From Streptomyces lanatus (GTDB taxonomy: Bacteria; Actinomycetota; Actinomycetes; Streptomycetales; Streptomycetaceae), in NCBI RefSeq assembly GCF_014655715.1, contig NZ_BNBM01000004.1, forward strand, positions 595,678-659,677: DNA of 64,000 nt, in the 5' to 3' direction. A model generated the notes under the pieces. It saw only the letters and a program-made list of their open reading frames with translations, did no database searches and was not told where the DNA came from. The translations under genes were made by a program, and so were the position numbers. Every line of letters starts with the position of its first letter. Position 1 is the first letter of the stretch. Below are positions 24,280-31,626 of the stretch, piece after piece.

Positions 24280-25230
24280 TCAGCCGACCTGGATGTTGGC
24301 GGCGTTCTCGGCCAGCCAGGTGTCGAAGCTCTTCAGCTCCGGGTGGATCTCCCGGATCCCGTCCAGGTCGCGGGCACCGGTGAACTCCTGGTCGAAGTCG
24401 CCGTAGTACTGGAACATGTTGGCGATCTCGTCACCCGCCGGCACGCCGAAGGAGCGGAAGGCGTCGTAGGGCACCGACTGGAAGCGCACCGGCTCGCCGA
24501 GGGCCGCACCGATCTTCTCCGCGTACTGGGCGCCGGTCAGATGGTCGCCCGCCAGGCCCACGGTGTGACCGATGAACCGCTCGCCGTTCTTGAGGATGGC
24601 CAGGGCGGTGCGGCCGATGTCGTCCACGTCCACGCCGGACAGCAGCTTGCCGTCCTCGAACGGCAGGGTGATCGTCAGGACACCGTCCTCCGCACGCTTG
24701 GGCCCCAACTGCGAAAGGAAGCCCTGGTAGAAGAAGGTCGTGTTCAGGAAGGTCGTCGGCACCCCGGCCTGCCGGAACAGCTCGTTGGCCTCGCCCTTGG
24801 CGTCGAAGTGCGGCACGTTGTACTTCTCCTGGAGGACGGGCATCCGCTCGTCCTCCAGCGGCAGCAACTCCCGGGTGTCCTCCAGCGTCGACCACACCAC
24901 ATGCCGCAGCCCGGCGGCCTTGGCCGCCCGGACCAGGACCTCGACCTCCTCCGTCTCCTTGGCCGCCGAGCCGTGCGCCCAGAAGTTGGTGACCAGGAAC
25001 GCGCCGTACGCGCCCTCGAACGCCTTGTGCACGGAGGGCTCGTCGTAGAAGTCCGCCCGTACGACTTCGGCACCGAGCCCGGCCAGCTCCTTGGCGGCCG
25101 GAGAGTCGGGATTCCGGGTCAGCGCACGCACCGTGAAGCCCGAAGCCGGATCGGCCAGGATCGCCCGTGCGGCGCCGCCACCCTGCGCACCCGTGGCTCC
25201 GGCTACCGCGATGACCTTCTTCTCACTCAT
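24280..25230 (-). CDS. NmrA-like NAD(P)-binding protein
   Basis: A 316-residue atypical SDR. It starts KKVIAVAGATGAQGGGAARAI (GxxGxxG Rossmann motif), followed by VRALTRNPDSPAAKELAGLGAEVVRADFYD and GAYGAFLVTNFW. Members bind NAD(P) and act as redox-sensing regulators or quinone/isoflavone reductases. Two operator copies 28 bp apart lie just upstream, so it belongs to the MarR regulon. Confidence 0.9.
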   Translation of the reverse strand: MSEKKVIAVAGATGAQGGGAARAILADPASGFTVRALTRNPDSPAAKELAGLGAEVVRADFYDEPSVHKAFEGAYGAFLVTNFWAHGSAAKETEEVEVLVRAAKAAGLRHVVWSTLEDTRELLPLEDERMPVLQEKYNVPHFDAKGEANELFRQAGVPTTFLNTTFFYQGFLSQLGPKRAEDGVLTITLPFEDGKLLSGVDVDDIGRTALAILKNGERFIGHTVGLAGDHLTGAQYAEKIGAALGEPVRFQSVPYDAFRSFGVPAGDEIANMFQYYGDFDQEFTGARDLDGIREIHPELKSFDTWLAENAANIQVG

Positions 25231-25261
25231 GCCAGCTACCCCTGTTCCGGAGAGAAAGCGA

Positions 25262-25273
25262 TTGATACGTCAA
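25262..25273. promoter_or_regulatory. MarR-type operator upstream of the NmrA gene (proximal)
   Basis: TTGATACGTCAA, 31 bases before the start codon. On the gene strand it follows the possible -10 TTTGGT. Confidence 0.7.
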
Positions 25274-25289
25274 CCAAAGCAGGTCCAGG

Positions 25290-25301
25290 TTGATGCGTCA
25301 A
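25290..25301. promoter_or_regulatory. MarR-type operator upstream of the NmrA gene (distal)
   Basis: TTGATGCGTCAA within GTTGATGCGTCAAC; on the gene strand its TTGACG may be the -35 box. It lies 28 bp from the proximal copy. Confidence 0.7.
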
Positions 25302-25378
25302 CTTTTTGGGGCGGATGCGGTCGACGCGCTCGGGGGGCGTGGGTGTCGTCGGGTCGCCCGCGCTCCGACTCCGGGCCC

Positions 25379-25852
25379 TCAGGCGCCACGCCCCGCCATC
25401 AGCCCGTTGCGCAGCGCGGACGTGATCCGCTCGGTCGCCGCGAGGTCGTCCTCGCTGAGCGGATGGACGAACAGCTCACGGATCGCCCGCAGATGCGGCC
25501 GGGACGCGTTGGCGAACGCCGCCGCGCCCTCGTCGGTGAGCACCACCTCGGCGCCCCGGCTGTCGACGGCGCACTCCTCGCGCCGGACGAGTCCGCGCCG
25601 CTCCATGCGCCGAACCTGGTGCGAGAGCCGGCTGCGCTCCCAGCCGATGCGGGCCGCCAGCTCCGAGGGACGCAGCCGGCGCCCCTCCGCCTCGCTCAGC
25701 GCGAGGAGCACTACATAGTCCCCGGGCGACAGGGACGACTCGGCCTGCAGGCGCGAGGCGAGCTCGGCCCGTAGCGCCTCCGTGGTCTCGATGAAATCCC
25801 GCCAGATACGCAGTTCCTCGCTGGTCGGAAATGCCTTTCGCCGCTCGGTCAT
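25379..25852 (-). CDS. MarR family transcriptional regulator (second copy)
   Basis: About 157 residues from ATG 25852; an earlier in-frame ATG (25882) lies inside the operator and is unlikely. DNA-binding core: LRPSELAARIGWERSRLSHQVRRMERRGLVRREECAVDSRGAEVVLTDEG. It is divergent from the luciferase-like gene, with two operators shared between them, which is the arrangement of an autoregulated repressor. Confidence 0.92.
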   Translation of the reverse strand: MTERRKAFPTSEELRIWRDFIETTEALRAELASRLQAESSLSPGDYVVLLALSEAEGRRLRPSELAARIGWERSRLSHQVRRMERRGLVRREECAVDSRGAEVVLTDEGAAAFANASRPHLRAIRELFVHPLSEDDLAATERITSALRNGLMAGRGA

Positions 25853-25870
25853 GGCCCCACTCCTCCATGG

Positions 25871-25882
25871 TTGACACATCAA
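25871..25882. promoter_or_regulatory. MarR-type operator, marR2/LLM intergenic (copy 1)
   Basis: TTGACACATCAA, 18 bases before the second MarR start. Read on the plus strand, TTGACA is a good -35 box with TAATGA 16 bases later. Confidence 0.75.
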
Positions 25883-25898
25883 GTATGTTCGGTAATGA

Positions 25899-25910
25899 TT
25901 GACGCGTCAA
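25899..25910. promoter_or_regulatory. MarR-type operator, marR2/LLM intergenic (copy 2)
   Basis: TTGACGCGTCAA, a perfect 12-bp palindrome 28 bp from copy 1 and just past the predicted -10 of the luciferase-like gene. Confidence 0.78.
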
Positions 25911-25964
25911 CAAGTCGCCGACGTGAGCGTCCGGCGTTTGGTGAACGCAGCCAGGAGGAGCCCC

Positions 25965-27019
25965 ATGACGGCCACAGAGTTCGGGTTGGAGTTCGGGCTC
26001 AACTCGTTCGGCGAGGTCGCGACCGACGGCGGCCGCACCCTGAGTGACGCCGAGACGGTGCGCCTCCTGATCGAGGAGGCGCGGCTCGCCGAGTCCGTCG
26101 GGATCGACGTGTTCAGCGTCGGCGAGCACTACCGCGCGGGCCACAACGACAGCGCCACTCCCGTCCTGCTCGCGGCGATCGCCACGGCGACGGAGCGCAT
26201 CCGACTCGGCACCGCGGTGACCGTGCTGAGCACGAATGACCCGTACGGCTGAACCACGAGTTCTCGACCCTGGACGCCGTCTCGAACGGCCGGGCCCAGC
26301 TCGTCCTGGGGCGGGCGTCGGCCACCGATTCGTTCCCGCTGTTCGGCTACGACCTCGCCCAGTACGAGGACCTGTTCGAGGAGAAGCTCGACCTGTTCAT
26401 GCGCCTCCAGCGCGAGGAGCGGGTGACCTGGTCCGGGAAGTTCCGGCCGCCGCTCGTCGAGCAGCGGCTGCATCCGCGGATGCCGTCCGGTGGCATCCCC
26501 ACCTGGATCGGCGTGGGCGGCACCCCGAACTCCGTGGTCCGCGCGGCCCGTTACGGCCTGCCGCTCATGCTGGCCATCATCGGCGGGCGCCCCCAGCGCT
26601 TCGCCGGCCACGTCGAGCTGTACCTGCGGTCCCTGGAACAGTTCGGGCACCCCGGGCAGCCGGTCGCACAGCACTCGCTGGGGCTGATCGCGGACACCGA
26701 CGAGGAGGCGGTCGAGACCTGGTGGACGTACTGGAAGCCGCTCGTGGCCGCCCTGGCCGAGGAGCGCGGCTTCTACAGGCCGACGCGGGAGCGCTACCTC
26801 GCGGAGGTCGACACGGGCGCGCTGTTCGTCGGCTCCCCCGAGACCGTCGCGCGCAAGATCGCCACGATGGCCCGGGACCTGCGGCTCAGCCGCTTCGATC
26901 TCAAGTACGACCTCATCGATCTCCCCCGCGAGGCCCGCGCCCGCTCGATCGAGCTGCTGGGCCGCGAAGTCGCCCCGCGGGTCAAGGAACTGCTCACGAA
27001 GGAGCCCACCCATGTCTGA
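25965..27019 (+). pseudogene. LLM class flavin-dependent oxidoreductase, broken by a one-base frameshift
   Basis: From ATG 25965 (AGGAGGAG upstream) the frame reads TEFGLEFGLNSFGEVATDGG up to TVLSTNDP, then meets TGA at 26250. Adding one G near 26241-26244 continues it as DPVRLNHEFSTLDAVSNGRAQLVLGRA and on through IPTWIGVGGTPNSVVRAARYGLPLMLAIIGG to the stop at 27019, about 350 residues. The next gene is its paralog and has DPVRVFQRFSTVDALSNGRA at the same place. Apart from this one base the gene looks intact, so it is either a recent mutation or a sequencing error. Bacterial luciferase-like monooxygenases use FMN or F420. Confidence 0.85.
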
Positions 27020-28043
27020 TCTCGTCTTCGGTCTGGACACGTTCGGCGATGTCCCTCAGGACGACTCGGGGAACCCGGTGTCCGACGCACAGGCCATCCG
27101 TCAGGTGGTCGAGGAGGCCGTCCTCGCGGAGCAGGTCGGCGTCGACATCATCGCCCTCGGTGAACACCACCGCCCGGAGTTCGCGATCTCCTCCCCCGAG
27201 ACCGTCCTGGCGGGCATCGCCACGCGCACCGACCGCATCCGTCTGGGCTCCGGCGTGACCGTGCTGAGCTCCGACGACCCGGTCCGCGTCTTCCAGCGGT
27301 TCTCGACGGTCGACGCGCTCTCGAACGGCCGGGCCGAGGTCATCCTCGGACGCGGCTCCTTCACCGAGTCGTTCCCGCTCTTCGGGTACGACCTCGCCGA
27401 TTACGACGTGCTGTTCGAGGAGAAGATCGAGCTGTTCGCCGAACTCCTCAAGGAGAAGCCCGTCACCTGGAGCGGCACCAAGCGGGCCCCGCTGGAGGAC
27501 GCCGACGTCTTCCCCAAGACGGAGTCCGGGCACCTGAACACCTGGGTCGGAGTGGGCGGTTCGCCGCAGTCGGTCGTCCGTACCGCGCGCTACGGCTTCC
27601 CGCTGATGATCGCCATCATCGGCGGCAGTCCGGAGCGCTTCGCGCCGTACATCGACCTCTACCAGCGGGCCACCGACAAGTTCGGCACGACCGCCCACCC
27701 GGTCGGCATGCACTCCCCCGGCTTCATCGCCGACACCGACGAGGAGGCCAGGGAGCTGCACTGGCCGCACTACAAGGTCATCCGGGACCGGATCGGCGCC
27801 CTGCGCGGCTGGCCGCCGGTCCGCAAGGAGGAGTACGAGGCCGAGATCGCGCACGGCTCCCTCTACATCGGCTCGCCCGAGACGGTCGCCCGCAAGATGG
27901 CGGCCACCCTCAAGACGCTCGACGTGGGCCGGTTCGACCTCGTCTACACCACGGGCTCCCAGCCGGCCAGTGCCCGCCTGCGCACGGTCGAGCTGTACGG
28001 CACCAAGGTCATCCCGATGGTCCGCGACCTCCTCGCGAGCTGA
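27012..28043 (+). CDS. LLM class flavin-dependent oxidoreductase
   Basis: A 343-residue intact luciferase-like TIM-barrel oxidoreductase: LVFGLDTFGDVPQD, IIALGEHHRPEFAISSPETVLAGIA, IRLGSGVTVLSSDDPVRVFQRF, TWVGVGGSPQSVVRTARYGFPLMIAIIGGSPERF. The ATG overlaps the end of the broken paralog by eight bases, so the two form a tandem pair. The reductase-like gene downstream suggests F420 or FMN turnover. The cofactor cannot be decided from the sequence. Confidence 0.92.
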   Translation: MSDLVFGLDTFGDVPQDDSGNPVSDAQAIRQVVEEAVLAEQVGVDIIALGEHHRPEFAISSPETVLAGIATRTDRIRLGSGVTVLSSDDPVRVFQRFSTVDALSNGRAEVILGRGSFTESFPLFGYDLADYDVLFEEKIELFAELLKEKPVTWSGTKRAPLEDADVFPKTESGHLNTWVGVGGSPQSVVRTARYGFPLMIAIIGGSPERFAPYIDLYQRATDKFGTTAHPVGMHSPGFIADTDEEARELHWPHYKVIRDRIGALRGWPPVRKEEYEAEIAHGSLYIGSPETVARKMAATLKTLDVGRFDLVYTTGSQPASARLRTVELYGTKVIPMVRDLLAS

Positions 28044-28065
28044 CACCGTGAACGGAGAAGACGAC

Positions 28066-28779
28066 ATGGACACCAACGCCGTACGCACCGTCGGCATCCT
28101 GGGCGCGGGAAAGGTCGGCACCGTGCTGGCACGCCTGGCGGTGGCCGCCGGCTACCGGGTGCTGATCGCCGGGTCAGGAGACCCCGGCAGGATCGCCCTC
28201 ACCGTCGAAGTCCTCACGCCCGGCGCGCAACCGGTCACCGCGGCCGAAGCCGTGTCGCAGGCGGACGTCGTCGTCCTGGCGCTCCCGCTCGGCAAGTACC
28301 GCAGCGTCCCCGCCGAAGCGCTGCGCGGCAAGCTCGTCATCGACGCCATGAACTACTGGTGGGAGGTCGACGGCATCCGCGAGGACCTCACGGACCCGCT
28401 GACCTCGTCGAGCGAGATCGTGCAGGCTTATCTGTCCGGTTCGCGAGTGGTCAAGGCCTTCAATCACATGGGCTACCACGATCTCGAGGACGGGGCTCAG
28501 CCCGTGGGGACGCCGGGCCGCAAGGCGATCGCGATCGCCGGTGACGCCCCGGACGACCTCGCCACGGTGGCACGTCTGGTCAACGCGGTCGGATTCGATC
28601 CCGTCATGGCGGGCCCCCTCGCCGAAGGCATACGGCTCGAACCCGGCACCGAGCCCTTCGGTGCCAACGTCGGCGCCGGAGAGCTGCGCGCCATGCTCCT
28701 GCGCTTCCCGGAGTCGGAGCGCGGGCGGGCCGTGAACGGCGCTCGGGACGCCGTCCGGGCGACGGAAAACGCGGCCTGA
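28066..28779 (+). CDS. NADPH-dependent F420 reductase-like protein
   Basis: A 237-residue protein from ATG 28066. Its N-terminal Rossmann fold, TVGILGAGKVGTVLARLAVAAGYRVLIAGSGDP, and QADVVVLALPLGKY followed by VIDAMNYWWEVDG match the F420-dependent NADP reductase family (PF03807-type). It could supply F420H2, or act as another NAD(P) oxidoreductase, for the two upstream luciferase-like enzymes. Same strand, 22 bases after the second of them, so likely one operon. Confidence 0.82.
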   Translation: MDTNAVRTVGILGAGKVGTVLARLAVAAGYRVLIAGSGDPGRIALTVEVLTPGAQPVTAAEAVSQADVVVLALPLGKYRSVPAEALRGKLVIDAMNYWWEVDGIREDLTDPLTSSSEIVQAYLSGSRVVKAFNHMGYHDLEDGAQPVGTPGRKAIAIAGDAPDDLATVARLVNAVGFDPVMAGPLAEGIRLEPGTEPFGANVGAGELRAMLLRFPESERGRAVNGARDAVRATENAA

Positions 28780-28791
28780 CCCCAGCGCCGG

Positions 28792-28803
28792 TTGACGCGT
28801 CAT
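28792..28803. promoter_or_regulatory. Outlying MarR-type operator copy
   Basis: TTGACGCGTCAT, eleven of twelve matching the palindrome at 25899. It is not before an intact gene of the island: the gene fragment at 28848 follows and the response regulator is 320 bases away. It may be a relic of a lost regulon gene. Confidence 0.5.
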
Positions 28804-28847
28804 GTTCGTGGCCTGGGGCCGCTTCGGAGTACGTCGTCCCCCGCCCG

Positions 28848-28928
28848 TTACTTAGGGGCCTTGGCGACCGCGTACATGCCGAAGACGGCCACGCCGCGGG
28901 CCAGGTCCAGCCCGATCAGCCGGCCCAC
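28848..28928 (-). pseudogene. Fragment resembling the start of a DUF418-type membrane protein
   Basis: The minus strand reads VGRLIGLDLARGVAVFGMY followed by AVAKAPK and a stop. The first part closely matches residues ~37-55 (MGRLVGVDLARALAVFGMY) of the intact membrane protein encoded at 31627 on the other strand; after that the similarity ends. Upstream codons are open for some 27 residues back to a TAG, without a convincing start. It looks like a truncated paralog. The rest of the 340-base gap from 28780 to 29123 holds an operator copy and nothing else recognisable. Confidence 0.45.
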
Positions 28929-29123
28929 TCCTGGCTCACCCGTCGACGGGTCGCTTGGCCCACGTGCTGAGGAACGGCAGGCGGCTGTGCTGACCCTGCC
29001 GACTGGTGGGTGCTACCCCGCCGTGTGGCTGGAGCTTCCGCTCGTCGGGCCGCCGGTGCTCCGCAGGGCTTTAGGGTCGAGGCGGCATGGGCCGGGCGGC
29101 ATGAACGAAGGTGGGCGGAGCGC

Positions 29124-29795
29124 GTGATCCGGGTAGTGGTGGTGGACGACGAGGCACTGGTCCGCTCGGGCTTCGAACTCATTCTGGGCGCCTCGCAGGA
29201 CATCGTGGTCGTCGCGACAGCGAGCGGCGGTGACGCCGTCGACACCGTCCGCCGGGAGCGGCCCGACGTGGTGCTGCTGGACATCCGGATGCCGGACGTC
29301 GACGGACTCACCGTTCTGCGCGAGCTGCGAACGATGCCCAACCCTCCGGTGGTGGCGATGCTGACGACATTCGACGCCGACGAGTACATCCTGACCACGC
29401 TGCACTCCGGCGCGGCCGGTTTCCTGCTCAAGGACACCGAACCCGAGCAACTCGCCCACCTGGTACGCACCCTGGCCGCGGGCGGCGTGGTGCTGTCCCC
29501 CAAGGCGTCCCGGACCCTGCTGCACAGCCACCCCGGCGTCGAGGCGGCCGTCGACGAGGAGGCGGCCCGCGTCCTGCTGCTGACCGCCCGCGAGCGTGAC
29601 GTGCTCGTTCTGGTGGCGGAGGGCCTGTCGAACGCCGACATCGGTGCGCGCATCCACCTGGGTGTCGGCACGGTCAAGGACCACGTCAGCGCGATCCTCA
29701 CGAAACTTCGGGTCACCAGCCGGGTGCAGGCCGCGCTCTTGGCGCAGCGGGCGGGTCTGCTCGACGAGCACCCGCGGTCGAAGGCCGGTCGATGA
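29124..29795 (+). CDS. NarL/LuxR family response regulator
   Basis: A 223-residue protein from GTG 29124. Receiver domain IRVVVVDDEALVRSGFELIL with phospho-acceptor Asp53 in VVLLDIRMPDVDG and the Lys in GFLLKDTEP. C-terminal LuxR helix-turn-helix: LTARERDVLVLVAEGLSNADIGARIHLGVGTVKDHVSAILTKLRV. Its stop overlaps the start of the sensor kinase (ATGA), so the two form a coupled two-component system. Confidence 0.93.
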   Translation: MIRVVVVDDEALVRSGFELILGASQDIVVVATASGGDAVDTVRRERPDVVLLDIRMPDVDGLTVLRELRTMPNPPVVAMLTTFDADEYILTTLHSGAAGFLLKDTEPEQLAHLVRTLAAGGVVLSPKASRTLLHSHPGVEAAVDEEAARVLLLTARERDVLVLVAEGLSNADIGARIHLGVGTVKDHVSAILTKLRVTSRVQAALLAQRAGLLDEHPRSKAGR

Positions 29796-30910
29796 ATCGC
29801 CTCCGCGCCCTGTGGGAGCGTGTGCCCGCTCCGGTCGTCGACCTCGTCCTGGTGATGGCGGCAGCCGTGGACGTGTGGCTGAACCTGTGGGACGACACGC
29901 GCCTCGGTGTCGCGCTGGCCACGCTCGGCTGCACGGCGTTGGCCTTCCGGCGCCGCTTCCCGCTCGGCGTGTTCCTGCTCACCCTGCCCATCGCGCTGAC
30001 GCAGCCCGTCGCCGTCGCTCCGCTCGCGGCGCTGTTCACGCTGGCCGAACGCTCCCGCAATCGCCGGCTCCTCGCGGTGTGTGTGGCACTGACCGCCGTC
30101 GCCAACAGCACTCCGTGGCCCCTGGCCGGCCTCAACGAGGTCGGCCGGACCATGACGCTGGTCACCTTCGTGTACGGCCTGGCGACCGCCGCCGCACCGG
30201 TCCTCATCGCACAACTCCTCCAGACGCGTCGGGACTTGGCGCGACAGCTGGTCGAGATCGAGGAGGCCAGGGAACACGAACGCGCACTGCACGCCCAGGC
30301 CGTACTCGCCCGCGAGCGCGCCCAACTGGCCCGCGAGATGCACGACGTGGTCTCCCACCAGGTCAGCCTGATCGCCGTACGGGCCGGGGCACTCCAGGTC
30401 GCCACCAAGGACGCGGACGCCAAGGAGGCTGCCCGCACGATCCGTTCGCTGAGCGTGACCACGCTCGACGAACTACGCACCATGGTCACACTGCTGCGCG
30501 CCTCCGGCGGCCACGCCACCGAGCTGACTCCTCAGCCCACCCTGGCCGACCTGCGCAAACTGGTGGAATCAAGCGGCACTCACGTGGAGTTGTCGGGTGA
30601 ACTGCCGCCCGGCGTGGGCACACCGGCCCAACGGGCCCTCTACCGTACGGTCCAGGAGGCGCTGACCAACGTCCGCAAGCACGCCCCCGGCGCCCCCGCT
30701 TGCGTCGAGCTGTGGCAGGACGGCGACGGCATCGGAGTGACCGTCACCAACACCCCTCCCACACGTCCCTCCCTCTCCCTCCCCGGTTCGCAGCAGGGCT
30801 TGGTCGGTCTGCGGGAACGGGCCGAGATCCTGCACGGCACCCTGGAGGCGGGCCCTACGGCGGAGGGCGGCTACCAGGTGCGGCTGCGGATTCCCCTCAG
30901 CTCGGACTGA
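29792..30910 (+). CDS. Sensor histidine kinase (HisKA_3 type)
   Basis: A 372-residue membrane kinase. Hydrophobic helices cover about residues 15-140, then a coiled coil (ARQLVEIEEAREHERALHAQ) and the phosphorylation site LAREMHDVVSHQVSLIAVRAG with His184. The ATP-binding domain includes RTVQEALTNVRKHAP and GSQQGLVGLRERAEILHG. It partners the overlapping response regulator. With no large extracellular domain, it may sense a membrane or envelope signal. Targets unknown; an ABC exporter remnant next to it hints at a lost efflux gene. Confidence 0.93.
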   Translation: MNRLRALWERVPAPVVDLVLVMAAAVDVWLNLWDDTRLGVALATLGCTALAFRRRFPLGVFLLTLPIALTQPVAVAPLAALFTLAERSRNRRLLAVCVALTAVANSTPWPLAGLNEVGRTMTLVTFVYGLATAAAPVLIAQLLQTRRDLARQLVEIEEAREHERALHAQAVLARERAQLAREMHDVVSHQVSLIAVRAGALQVATKDADAKEAARTIRSLSVTTLDELRTMVTLLRASGGHATELTPQPTLADLRKLVESSGTHVELSGELPPGVGTPAQRALYRTVQEALTNVRKHAPGAPACVELWQDGDGIGVTVTNTPPTRPSLSLPGSQQGLVGLRERAEILHGTLEAGPTAEGGYQVRLRIPLSSD

Positions 30911-30934
30911 CCGACCCCTCATGTTGTTGCCGCG

Positions 30935-31123
30935 TCACTTCAGCTCGTCCCATGTCTTGGTGGCCAGCGGCTGCAGCAGTCCCCCGGCCGCCCCGACCAG
31001 GGCGCACAGCAGGCCGAGGGCGACGGCCCATCGGTGCGGCCGGACATAGGCTCACAGTGCCTTGACCGTCTCTCAGGCGGACAGGGAGGTTTCATCCGTC
31101 GTCGGGGCGGATGCGGTGTTCAC
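30935..31123 (-). pseudogene. Decayed N-terminus of an ABC exporter (membrane domain)
   Basis: From GTG 31123 (AAGGA upstream) one unbroken frame reads MNTASAPTTDETSLSA, TGA, ETVKAL, TGA, AYVRPHRWAVALGLLCALV..QPLATKTWDELK and a final TGA. Each internal TGA is one transition away from CGA (Arg), and the text after them is the typical first helix of an ABC-type exporter membrane domain. The remaining ~500 residues are absent. This is nonsense decay plus truncation, not a short gene. Confidence 0.6.
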
Positions 31124-31199
31124 GAGATTCCTTGTCTTCTGCGGTCTGCCGGGCACTGCCTCAGCGAGCCGGCGCACCAGGGTGTGAGCAGGTGTCTGT

Positions 31200-31412
31200 T
31201 CAGTGGACGAACGCGGCTGTCCTCGCGGCGAGGGCATGCACCAACGCTTCGGAGACCTCAGGGTGCACGACGAACAGGACGAAGGCGCCTGCCGCCAGCG
31301 TCAGGCCGAGGAACTCCAGGAACTCGCCCCTGCCAGCGGCGTCCCGGCCCGGTACGTCGGCCGATGCTCCGAGGAAGTCCTCGGTTTCCTTGTGTCGTGC
31401 ACGGTGGGTCAT
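31200..31412 (-). CDS. Small membrane protein, hypothetical
   Basis: A 70-residue frame, MTHRARHKETEDFLGAS..., with strong G/C third-position bias. One hydrophobic helix (FLEFLGLTLAAGAFVLFVV) is preceded by a charged N-terminus and followed by HPEVSEALVHALAARTAAFVH. A G-rich stretch precedes the ATG at 31412. No family recognised. Together with the exporter fragment it accounts for most of the 716-base gap between the kinase and the DUF418 gene. Confidence 0.45.
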   Translation of the reverse strand: MTHRARHKETEDFLGASADVPGRDAAGRGEFLEFLGLTLAAGAFVLFVVHPEVSEALVHALAARTAAFVH

Positions 31413-31626
31413 GCCCCCAGCCTGGAAGCCCAACTCCCCCGCGCCCATCCGGCAACTGTCGGGTCCACCCCCGCCAAGTGGCTGGACGAGCCCGCCGTCC
31501 CGGTCGCGCCGGAGGCCGGCCAGGCCGAGGCTCCGCCGGTCGGCAGGGCGGTACCCGCCGGTCGGCGGGGGTGTTACCGATGCCTGCCGGATGGTCCGCC
31601 CTCGACGTCCACGCGAGGTTCTCCGT

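Noticed and set aside
22529..28803. Reading the repeated TTGACAcaTCAA copies simply as -35 boxes
   Set aside because: Conservation extends through the second half-site TCAA and pairs keep a 28-bp spacing, which a -35 hexamer alone does not require.
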